Source: Betaproteobacteria bacterium
GTDB lineage: Bacteria; Pseudomonadota; Gammaproteobacteria; Burkholderiales; SG8-39
Assembly: GCA_011391295.1 (NCBI GenBank)
Contig: JAABQT010000077.1
Span: 1 to 7,132 of the forward strand
Length of the DNA: 7,132 bases
Direction: 5' to 3'
The position numbers and the translations under genes are program-made. The notes beneath the pieces are model-generated. The model searched no databases and was not told where the DNA came from. It worked only from the letters and a program-made list of their open reading frames with translations. Position 1 is the first letter of the stretch. Each line of letters begins with the position of its first letter. Positions 1 through 5,511 of the stretch are shown here, piece after piece.

Positions 1-415
1 CGTCGATCCAGGTCTTGGCGTCCGTGCGCTCCCAGGCCCAGAACAGTGACGCCCGGTAGCTCGTGTCGCGAAACGGCTTGGAATCGCCGGACAGGTTCCA
101 CACCGAGGTTTGCGTGTAGCCAAGGTAAAAGCCCGACAGCCACGGCTGCTCGCGGCCCCAGCCCAGGGCCTGGTCGAACAGCCGGTACTTGAACGAAAGC
201 TGGAAACGCCCCGTGGTGCCGCCGCGCGTGCCCATCACGAAGTACACCGGCTCGTTCTCGGTGAGCGGCGGCTCGAAGCCGTCGCGCTCCCGGTTCACGG
301 TGAAACTGTGCAGCGGTCCAGGCGACGGGCCCGGCACGTCGGGCGATGCCGTGCGGTCGGCGGCCGACACGGGAAGCACGAGGCACGCGCATAACAGTCC
401 GAGCGAGAACTTCAC
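1..415 (-). CDS. pldA: Outer-membrane phospholipase A (PldA family), 5' part only
   Basis: The minus strand encodes 138 residues from a GTG start at 415 before running off the left edge. An AGGAGG site at 428-423, 7 nt upstream, fixes this start. Residues 1-19 form a signal peptide ending VSA, with cleavage likely around residue 19. Residues 69-80 (GRFQLSFKYRLF) and 100-120 (from YTQTSVWNL to KPFRDTSY) match the early beta-strands of outer-membrane phospholipase A, where E. coli has a YTQKSWWQ...PFRETNYEP stretch. PldA is a calcium-dependent serine hydrolase of the outer membrane that removes acyl chains from misplaced phospholipids. Its catalytic His, Ser and Asn lie further on, outside the window, so activity cannot be judged. 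The gene is divergent from the cyclase gene. Family assignment is by recognised motifs; the symbol is by family. Confidence 0.85.
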   Translation of the reverse strand, partial: MKFSLGLLCACLVLPVSAADRTASPDVPGPSPGPLHSFTVNRERDGFEPPLTENEPVYFVMGTRGGTTGRFQLSFKYRLFDQALGWGREQPWLSGFYLGYTQTSVWNLSGDSKPFRDTSYRASLFWAWERTDAKTWID

Positions 416-459
416 ACCGGTACCTCCTGACGGCCGCGCGAGTCGCATGCGGGGCGACT

Positions 460-465
460 AGTTTA
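460..465 (-). promoter_or_regulatory. Possible -10 box for the phospholipase gene
   Basis: Read on the minus strand, 465-460 is TAAACT, a fair match to TATAAT, 45 nt upstream of the GTG start at 415. The hexamer 17 bp further upstream (GTCACG, 488-483) is a poor -35 and lies inside the hairpin at 483-498. This is only a candidate; if real, the hairpin DNA would overlap the -35 region and could be a control site. Confidence 0.25.
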
Positions 466-482
466 GCCCGGGGGCCACACGC

Positions 483-498
483 CGTGACTTCGGTCACG
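483..498. promoter_or_regulatory. Perfect 6-bp inverted repeat with C(TTCG)G loop
   Basis: CGTGAC, a TTCG loop, then GTCACG forms a perfect 6-bp stem. In RNA the C(UUCG)G tetraloop is known to be exceptionally stable. It lies in the spacer between the divergent phospholipase and cyclase genes. No T-run follows on either strand, so it is not a standard Rho-independent terminator. As DNA, the palindromic GTGAC/GTCAC arms could be a protein-binding site. The function is not known. Confidence 0.5.
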
Positions 499-502
499 CC
501 AT

Positions 503-541
503 TGACTGTTGTTGACCACGCGAATGACTGTTGCTGACAAC
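503..541. repeat. Tandem 17-bp repeat, 22-bp period, operator-like
   Basis: TGACTGTTGTTGACCAC (503-519) and TGACTGTTGCTGACAAC (525-541) agree at 15 of 17 positions and start 22 bp apart, about two helical turns, so proteins bound to both would face the same side. The second copy contains the perfect inverted repeat GTTG-CTGA-CAAC (530-541); the first has the same with one mismatch (508-519). This is the form expected of paired activator or repressor sites. They lie 60-98 bp upstream of the cyclase start codon, in a spacer shared with the divergent phospholipase gene. No good sigma-70 promoter could be fitted around them. Confidence 0.5.
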
Positions 542-600
542 TGCGCGTCCACTGCGGGGCTAGTTTGTAAGCAACGTCGGCACTGGATCAGGGGAGCCAG

Positions 601-1926
601 ATGACCTCGCTGTTGGAACGCTTCGCTGGCGAAACGGAGGCACGCTTCCGCGCACGCTATACGCAGCGTTCCGTTCCATTCATCCGCGTCTCGCTGCCGC
701 TGGCGGCCACGCTGTATCTCCTGTTCCTCGCCTGGGACTACAGCATCGAGCCGGAAGCCCTGGTGCAAACCCTTTCGGTTCGCTTGCCGTTCAGTTTCTT
801 TGCGGTCGTCGTATTCGGACTGACCTTTCTGCAGTCGTTCGAGCGCTGGTCGCAAATAGTCCTTTGCGCAACCGTGGTACTCGGCGCAGCGGGCATCGCG
901 CTGGTGCTGGCAATCCTGCCGGACGGCTTCACCTATGGCACGCCGGGACTGCTGCTGGTCATCATGTACGCCTGTGGCGCGACGCGTCTGCTGCTGAATG
1001 CGGCGACCGTCACGTGCCTGGCGATCGTCGCGCTCACCAACGCGTTGCTGCTCCACCAGGGCGCGAGCGGCTTCCAGGTCTTCAATACCAACGTGTTCCT
1101 CATCTCTGCGTCGGTGATCGGACTGAGTTACACGGCGCTGCTCGAATGGATGGAGCGCCACGCCTTCGGGCTCGAAGAAGGGCTGCGCGAAGACAAGAAA
1201 GTCAGCGAGGCCATGCTGCGCAACTTCTTGCCGGACCGGATCATGAGCCGACTGCGCAACGGCGAGTGTCCGATCGCGGAAGCCGTCGGGGAAGCCACCG
1301 TGCTGTTCGCCGACATCGTGGGCTTCACCACGATGACGCACCGCATGGCGCCGGGGCATGTCGTCGAGATGCTCAGCACCGTGTTCAACAAGCTCGATGA
1401 AATCTCCGACCGCACGGGAATCGAGAAGGTCAAGACGATCGGCGACTGCTACATGGCGGTCGCGGGCGTGCGCTCACCGTCATCGCACAGCGCGGAAGCC
1501 ATGGCCGAATTTGCCATCGAGGCGCTGGCATTCGTGCGCGACTACGCCAGGGAAAACGACATTCCTGTGCAGTTGAGGATCGGCATGAGCACGGGCTCGG
1601 TCGTATCGGGGGTCATCGGCACTCGCGTGCCCATCTTTGACCTCTGGGGCGGGCCCGTCAACGATGCCAGCCGCCTGCAGCAGGAATGCGTGCCCGGTGC
1701 GATCCAGGTCGCGGAAAGCACCTACTGGCGCCTGCGCAACAGGTACGAGTTCGAGGAGCGCGGCATGCTGACGCTCAAGCACGGCGAGCAGATCAATGCG
1801 TACCTGCTCACGGGTCGCAAGGTGGCGGCGGGCGCGGGGCTGCGCGTGGTCGGCGGCGCGTCGCGCGCGCTTGCGGACCACGGGATGGCGGTGACGGTGG
1901 GCCATGGAAATCGTACAGAGACTTGA
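601..1926 (+). CDS. Membrane-anchored class III adenylate cyclase
   Basis: This 441-residue protein should convert ATP to cAMP and pyrophosphate at the cytoplasmic membrane. Residues 28-45, 62-80, 85-106, 113-126, 129-151 and 163-181 are hydrophobic, giving about six membrane helices with short loops, the layout of Mycobacterium Rv1625c. A charged helical linker (182-220, with LRNFLPDRIMSRL) leads to the catalytic domain at about 230-405. All key residues of the class are present: metal-binding D238 (FADIVGF) and D282 (KTIGD), adenine-selecting K278 and D347 (FDLWG), and transition-state N354 and R358 (VNDASRL). Lys plus Asp favours ATP over GTP. A single catalytic domain implies a homodimer. 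The ATG at 601 has a purine-rich GGGGAG 4 nt upstream. Residues 406-441 are a loose tail whose coding region overlaps the next gene. The signal sensed is unknown. Confidence 0.92.
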   Translation: MTSLLERFAGETEARFRARYTQRSVPFIRVSLPLAATLYLLFLAWDYSIEPEALVQTLSVRLPFSFFAVVVFGLTFLQSFERWSQIVLCATVVLGAAGIALVLAILPDGFTYGTPGLLLVIMYACGATRLLLNAATVTCLAIVALTNALLLHQGASGFQVFNTNVFLISASVIGLSYTALLEWMERHAFGLEEGLREDKKVSEAMLRNFLPDRIMSRLRNGECPIAEAVGEATVLFADIVGFTTMTHRMAPGHVVEMLSTVFNKLDEISDRTGIEKVKTIGDCYMAVAGVRSPSSHSAEAMAEFAIEALAFVRDYARENDIPVQLRIGMSTGSVVSGVIGTRVPIFDLWGGPVNDASRLQQECVPGAIQVAESTYWRLRNRYEFEERGMLTLKHGEQINAYLLTGRKVAAGAGLRVVGGASRALADHGMAVTVGHGNRTET

Positions 1927-2992
1927 CGCGCCGGAGATCTCCCGGTCGGCCAGCGGTGTCGTTCCCGCCAAGCTGAGTCCGGAATACCGCGAAGTCGTCG
2001 ACGAATCCGTTGCGCTCCTGCACCAGACCAAGGCACTTCTGCGGCAGATCGATACCGCCGCGCCGCTATCCGCGCTTCAGGTCCAGAGGTCCACCCGGAC
2101 TCTCTGGGCCAACTGGCGCTCCGTCTGGTCGGACGCCGCCCAGTGCCTGCGCGAAATCGCAGGCGACGACGCGCATTTCCGCGCGGCGAAGAACTACACC
2201 GAGTCGCAACTGACGGCGGAATTGCTTGCCGCGCCCTTGTGGCGGCAGGCCTACACGAAACCGCTCGGCTACCCTGGTGATTTCCAGGTGATGAACTATA
2301 TCTACCAGGGTAACGCGCTCGGCGACACGCCGTTCGCGCAGGCCGCCCATGCACTGGGTGTCCAGATCGGCGAGTTCGTCGTCAGGCGCAAGGACCTCAT
2401 GCGCCAGGCCATCGCCGAGGTCGTCGCGCGCCGCGGGGGCTCCGAAGCGTCGGTGATCGCGAGCCTGGGCGCCGGTCCGGCGCAGGAGATCGTCGAGCTT
2501 GTGCAGCGGGACGAGTGCGGCTCCAACCCGCTGACCGTCATCCTGGTGGACCAGGACAGCAGCGCCATGCGCTGCGCGGGACAAAAACTGGCGACGGCGA
2601 ACGCCGCGCGCCGCCACGTCGCTCCCGTGCACATCGAACTCCGGCACGTCTCGGTGCTGCGCCTGCTGCGCGAAGTCGATCCCGCCGAATTCCTCACGCG
2701 GCCGGACATGATCTACAGCGCCGGCCTGTTCGATTATTTCAGCGACCGCACCTGCCGCGTCCTCGCGGGTCGCCTGTACGACGCGCTGCGTCCCGGTGGG
2801 GTACTGCTGCTGGGCAACATGAAGGCGGGCACCGACATGATCTGGCCCCTGGAGATGATCGCCGACTGGTCGCTCAACTACCGCACGGCGGACAATATCC
2901 TGTCGTGGGCGGACGCAATGCGCGGCGGCGAGATCGCGCTGCGTACCGACGCCACCGGCTACGACTACCTGCTGAGCGTGCGCAAGCCCTAG
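1904..2992 (+). CDS. Class I SAM-dependent methyltransferase, overlapping the cyclase gene
   Basis: This 362-residue soluble protein starts 23 bp before the cyclase stop, in another frame, so translational coupling is likely; GGTGGG just upstream may serve as its ribosome site. The C-terminal half has Rossmann methyltransferase motifs in order: SAM loop SLGAGPAQE (187-195), acidic strand-end ILVDQD (213-218), DMIYSAGLFDYFSD (268-281) and LRPGGVLLLGN (295-305). The N-terminal part is helical with no membrane segment, and contains TKPLGYPGDFQVMNYIY (118-134). I recall a similar KPLGY(A/P)GD block in proteins annotated as 3-hydroxypalmitate methyl ester (extracellular factor) biosynthesis, some with an added cyclic-nucleotide-binding domain; that link is from memory. 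No such domain is seen here. The substrate is unknown: a fatty acid, another small molecule or a protein are all possible. Methyltransferase fold is well supported, role is not. Confidence 0.82.
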   Translation: MEIVQRLDAPEISRSASGVVPAKLSPEYREVVDESVALLHQTKALLRQIDTAAPLSALQVQRSTRTLWANWRSVWSDAAQCLREIAGDDAHFRAAKNYTESQLTAELLAAPLWRQAYTKPLGYPGDFQVMNYIYQGNALGDTPFAQAAHALGVQIGEFVVRRKDLMRQAIAEVVARRGGSEASVIASLGAGPAQEIVELVQRDECGSNPLTVILVDQDSSAMRCAGQKLATANAARRHVAPVHIELRHVSVLRLLREVDPAEFLTRPDMIYSAGLFDYFSDRTCRVLAGRLYDALRPGGVLLLGNMKAGTDMIWPLEMIADWSLNYRTADNILSWADAMRGGEIALRTDATGYDYLLSVRKP

Positions 2993-3039
2993 CGATCCGC
3001 CTGGTCCGCCAGCCCCGCTTTCTGGGACAATCGGGCGCG

Positions 3040-3078
3040 ATGCGTGAATCGTTTCTGGCAGGTCGCGCGCGCAATTGA
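3040..3078 (+). other. Possible 12-codon leader ORF overlapping the dioxygenase start
   Basis: ATG at 3040 opens a 12-codon ORF (MRESFLAGRARN) whose TGA stop (3076-3078) overlaps the TTG start of the dioxygenase (3075-3077) as TTGA. Such overlap can let a terminating ribosome restart at a weak codon. There is no good Shine-Dalgarno site before it, only CGGG, and the frame is open further upstream, so it may be chance. Confidence 0.2.
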
Positions 3079-3881
3079 GCCGCCTGCCCACCTTATTTGT
3101 TTCGCACGGCTCGCCGATGCACGCGCTGGAGGCGGGCGACGCCGGCAAGGCCTGGGCTGAACTCGGTCGGCGCCTGCCGCGGCCCCGCGCCTTGCTCATC
3201 GCCTCGGCGCACTGGGAGACCAGCCAGCCGACGCTTACCGGCGCCGCACGCCCCGGCACCATCCACGATTTCTACGGCTTTCCGAAACCCTTGTACGCAA
3301 TCCATTATCCAGCGGCGGGCTCGCCCGAGGTCGCGGCACGCGCCAGGGCGCTGCTCGAGGAACGCGCATTCGAGGCGGCGATCGACGCGGAGCGCGGCCT
3401 GGACCACGGCGCCTGGTCGCCGCTGCTCTACGCGTACCCGCAGGCCGACATCCCGGTGGTGCAGATCTCGGTACAGACGCCGCTCGGGCCGCGTCACCAC
3501 CTCCAGTTGGGCGCGGCGCTGGCGCCGCTCGCGGCGGAGGGCGTGCTGGTGATCGGCTCAGGGCACCTGACGCACAACCTGCGCGAGTTGCGCGAACTGC
3601 GCAGCCTGCGCGACACGAGCGTGGGGCGCCCGGAGCCTTACGTGAGTGAGTTCCAGTCGTGGGTGCGCGAGTGCATCGACTCCAACGACGTCGAGCGCCT
3701 CGCAGATTACCGCGAGCTCTCGCCCGCCGGCGCGCGCGCGCATCCTACCGAGGAGCATTTCCTGCCGCTGTTCGTGGCCCTCGGCGCAGCGCGCGAAGGC
3801 TACCGCGCCGAGCGCATCATCGAGCACGTCGAAGGCCGCGTCCTGGCGATGGACGCCTACCTGTTCCATCCCGGGCAATGA
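3075..3881 (+). CDS. LigB/DODA-type extradiol ring-cleavage dioxygenase (YgiD-like)
   Basis: This cytosolic protein of 268 residues belongs to the class III extradiol dioxygenase family that includes plant DOPA 4,5-dioxygenase and E. coli YgiD. Such enzymes open a catechol ring with oxygen using a metal held by histidines. Visible hallmarks are H11 (FVSHGSP), H46 (SAHW), TIHDFYGFP at 62-70, H111 (LDHGAW), H167 (THNLR) and H228 (PTEEHFLPL); H11, H46 and H228 correspond to the metal ligands of YgiD. Length is normal. The start is TTG at 3075: an in-frame stop lies at 3045, no ATG or GTG lies between, and the conserved LPTLFVSHGSP block begins at residue 4. The next ATG (3117) would remove H11. 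The ribosome site is weak (CAGGT around 3059-3063). It sits 82 bp after the methyltransferase gene. The natural substrate is not known. Confidence 0.88.
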   Translation: MSRLPTLFVSHGSPMHALEAGDAGKAWAELGRRLPRPRALLIASAHWETSQPTLTGAARPGTIHDFYGFPKPLYAIHYPAAGSPEVAARARALLEERAFEAAIDAERGLDHGAWSPLLYAYPQADIPVVQISVQTPLGPRHHLQLGAALAPLAAEGVLVIGSGHLTHNLRELRELRSLRDTSVGRPEPYVSEFQSWVRECIDSNDVERLADYRELSPAGARAHPTEEHFLPLFVALGAAREGYRAERIIEHVEGRVLAMDAYLFHPGQ

Positions 3882-3899
3882 GTTGCGCGGCGGCCCGGT

Positions 3900-3944
3900 T
3901 CAGTCCTTGGACATCAGTTCCCAATGCACGACGGGGTTACCCAT
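3900..3944 (-). pseudogene. 5' stub of a VOC (glyoxalase-like) family gene
   Basis: Minus-strand ATG at 3944 opens a 14-codon ORF, MGNPVVHWELMSKD, ending in TGA at 3902-3900. AAGGAG stands 6 nt before the ATG, a well-formed ribosome site. The peptide matches the usual N-terminus of VOC-superfamily proteins, where NPVVHWELMSKDPAK leads into the first beta-strand and helix. The rest of the gene, normally some 110 or more codons, is missing: 18 bp beyond the stop lies the end of the convergent dioxygenase gene. The simplest reading is a deletion that removed everything after codon 14. It is the last member of the leftward DUF1428/SRPBCC operon. A functional 14-residue peptide cannot be excluded. 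Confidence 0.6.
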
Positions 3945-3954
3945 GAGGGACTCC

Positions 3955-4008
3955 TTACTGAGATGGGTTGGGGGAATGCATGACTGGGTTCGCCTTGCCG
4001 ACGGTCAT
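3955..4008 (-). pseudogene. Possible second VOC-family 5' stub, 17 codons
   Basis: Minus-strand ATG at 4008 overlaps the stop of the upstream SRPBCC gene as ATGA, typical of coupled operon genes. The ORF reads MTVGKANPVMHSPNPSQ and ends at TAA (3957-3955), just before the ribosome site of the stub at 3944. The first ten residues resemble the start of another VOC subgroup (ANPVMWFEIYV type), after which the match is lost at residue 11. It may be a gene reduced to its start by an internal deletion, or a chance or real micro-ORF. The case is weaker than for the 3944 stub because only about six residues match a remembered family pattern. Confidence 0.35.
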
Positions 4009-4565
4009 TGCGCACCTCCGAAATTATCAGCGTCTCCTTGCTTTTCGACCAGGGCCTTCAGGTTGGCGAGGCCCTGATCGAAGTGCCCGCCGATCATGCG
4101 GTCCATGTTGAGGAATAGTCCCATCAGCTTGCTGGCGTAAGTGCTCGGGCCGAACATCGCCCAGGCAACGTAGGTGGCGTCGCCTTCGCGATCGAGCGTG
4201 AACTGCGCCGTGTTGTGGCCTTCGAACGGCCGGTAGAAATCCAGCTTGATCGTGATCCGGGTGGGCGCCGTGGACTCCAGGATCTCCATGCGCCCCGAGC
4301 CGACCATCCTGTTGCCTTCCCAGGCGTACACGGCGCCCCGGCCGCTCGCGGCGCCGCTGTGCGTTCTCGTCAACGCGGGGTCGATCTTCTCCCACGGGGA
4401 CCAGGAGATCCATTGGTGCAGATCGTTGATCAGCGCAAATATCTTTTCCGGCGGCGCCTTGATGGCCGCCTTGCGCTCGACGCGAAAGCTGTTCGGCCTG
4501 GTCGCGGCAAGGATCAGGACCGCCGCGATCAGGAGTACGACTGCCAGTGCGATGACCTTGATCAC
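4005..4565 (-). CDS. Membrane-anchored SRPBCC (START-like/polyketide cyclase 2) protein
   Basis: The 186-residue product has one hydrophobic helix at about residues 4-21 with little charge before it, then RPNSFRVERKAAIKAPPEKIF, the normal opening of an SRPBCC hydrophobic-pocket domain. The INDLHQWISWSPWEKIDPAL region (about 47-66) and a final amphipathic helix (about 145-178) complete the fold at normal length. The N-terminal helix probably anchors it in the inner membrane with the domain outside the cytoplasm, or acts as an uncleaved signal. Proteins of this shape bind hydrophobic ligands; no specific reaction is known. The start is GTG at 4565, only 3 nt after the stop of the upstream AHSA1-type gene, so coupling is likely. 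The C-terminal tail (DADNFGGAQ) is loose. Confidence 0.85.
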   Translation of the reverse strand: MIKVIALAVVLLIAAVLILAATRPNSFRVERKAAIKAPPEKIFALINDLHQWISWSPWEKIDPALTRTHSGAASGRGAVYAWEGNRMVGSGRMEILESTAPTRITIKLDFYRPFEGHNTAQFTLDREGDATYVAWAMFGPSTYASKLMGLFLNMDRMIGGHFDQGLANLKALVEKQGDADNFGGAQ

Positions 4566-4568
4566 GAC

Positions 4569-5060
4569 TCAGGCCTTGCGCAGGTACGCGGCGAACTGAT
4601 CCATGGTTCCGCCCCAGCCCTGCTTCATGCTGTCGCGGCCTGCATCGAAAGTCTTGCGCTCCAGGTCCGTCCAGGTGTCGAGGGCGGCCCACTGTACGGT
4701 GACCTCGGTCCTGGCGCCTTGCGCCTCGAACTCGATCGTCGAGAGCATTTCCCGCGGCCAATGGGGACTCATCGGATGCACGGTGACTCCGCCTTTCTCG
4801 TCCGAGAACGAGTTGATGAACACCAGCTTTGACGGCGGCACGATTTCCCGATAGACGAACCTGCCCCAAATGTCGCTGCCGTCGGGCGTGCGCAGGCAGT
4901 AGTGCATGATGCCGCCAGGCCGCAAGTCGACCTTGCAGTGTGTCACGACGAAGCCTTTCGGCCCCCACCACTGCTTGAGGCGCTCGGGTTCGGTGAAGGC
5001 TTTCCACACCTTGTCGCGCGGCGCATCGAACACGCGCGAGATGACGAACGGCTCGATCAC
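4569..5060 (-). CDS. SRPBCC protein, AHSA1 (Hsp90 ATPase activator homology) domain
   Basis: This 163-residue cytosolic protein opens with SRVFDAPRDKVWKAFTEPERLKQWWGPKGF (residues 8-37), the signature of the AHSA1-like branch of the SRPBCC superfamily, followed by RPGGIMHYCLRTPDG and a closing helix with MKQGWGGTMDQFAAYL. Length is full for the family. The fold holds a hydrophobic cavity; bacterial members are usually of unknown function and should not be assumed to act on Hsp90. The start is GTG at 5060, overlapping the upstream stop by 4 nt (GTGA), so translation is very probably coupled to the DUF1428 gene. The 3-nt gap to the next gene continues the operon. Confidence 0.88.
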   Translation of the reverse strand: MIEPFVISRVFDAPRDKVWKAFTEPERLKQWWGPKGFVVTHCKVDLRPGGIMHYCLRTPDGSDIWGRFVYREIVPPSKLVFINSFSDEKGGVTVHPMSPHWPREMLSTIEFEAQGARTEVTVQWAALDTWTDLERKTFDAGRDSMKQGWGGTMDQFAAYLRKA

Positions 5061-5416
5061 ACGGCCACCTGCACCTTGAAGCCGCCATAGATCATGCGCT
5101 TCGCGTCAAATGGCATCGCCTTCGGATTCATCATCGCAGCGAGGCGCTTGTCCTTCATCACTTTGGCGACCACGCTGTTGCGGTGCCTGCGCGACTTGTA
5201 GACGATCCAGGAGAACCAGACCACCTCGCTGCCCTTGAGCTTGACGCTGCGCGGGAACGACGTGCGCTTGCCCCATTTCACGTCATCCGCCATGCTTTCG
5301 CTGTACGCGAGCGCGCCGTGCTCGCGCCACACCTTGCCCGCCGTGCGCGCCATGCGCCGGTAGGCTGCAATATTCTTCTTCGGTACCGGCACCACGAATC
5401 CATCAACGTAAGCCAT
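5057..5416 (-). CDS. DUF1428 / YbaA-like protein
   Basis: This 119-residue cytosolic protein is first in the leftward operon. It opens MAYVDGFVVPVPKKNIAAYRRMA and ends with MPFDAKRMIYGGF (about 101-113), both hallmarks of the DUF1428 family that includes E. coli YbaA; the middle FSWIVYKSRRHRN matches the family's FSWIEYPSKEVRD stretch. It is likely a small alpha-beta barrel-type dimer; no activity is established. The ATG at 5416 has GGAGG 4 nt upstream (5425-5421). Lysines and arginines are more frequent than in YbaA, giving a basic protein. In many proteobacteria, as I recall, DUF1428 genes sit beside SRPBCC and VOC genes, as here. No convincing promoter was found upstream on this strand. 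Confidence 0.88.
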   Translation of the reverse strand: MAYVDGFVVPVPKKNIAAYRRMARTAGKVWREHGALAYSESMADDVKWGKRTSFPRSVKLKGSEVVWFSWIVYKSRRHRNSVVAKVMKDKRLAAMMNPKAMPFDAKRMIYGGFKVQVAV

Positions 5417-5494
5417 GCTTCCTCCAGGGTAGTTCTGCCGCGTTTTCCAAGGCAGCGGCCCGCGCCTCTCGCATGCGCCACCGATGGACGCCGG

Positions 5495-5500
5495 TATACT
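5495..5500 (+). promoter_or_regulatory. -10 box TATACT for the gene at 5512
   Basis: TATACT differs from the consensus TATAAT at one base and ends 11 nt before the ATG at 5512. Transcription would begin around 5506-5508, giving a leader of only a few bases, so the mRNA may be nearly leaderless; indeed no Shine-Dalgarno site is seen there. No good -35 lies 16-18 bp upstream. Confidence 0.45.
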
Positions 5501-5511
5501 TTACGCGCCCC

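Noticed and set aside
463..1359. 298-codon open frame on the minus strand
   Set aside because: It lies opposite the cyclase gene; its Arg/Gln/His-rich translation is typical of the antisense of a GC-rich gene, with no domain.
2066..3262. 398-codon open frame on the minus strand
   Set aside because: Opposite the methyltransferase and dioxygenase genes, spans their intergenic gap, and has no recognisable motif; the plus-strand genes have clear motifs.
3871..3898. CCGGGC...GCCCGG inverted repeat as a terminator between convergent genes
   Set aside because: Only 6 bp with a 16-nt loop and no T-run; too weak to call.
4027..5088. 353-codon open frame on the minus strand
   Set aside because: It is a frame-shifted reading of the two SRPBCC genes, basic and low in hydrophobic residues, without domains.
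5435..5459. CTGCC...GGCAG and GCCGC...GCGGC overlapping inverted repeats before the DUF1428 gene
   Set aside because: Short 5-bp arms in GC-rich sequence, expected by chance.
5473..5511. Upstream in-frame ATG for the 5512 gene
   Set aside because: It precedes the TATACT box and lacks a ribosome site; the added 13 residues have no family support.
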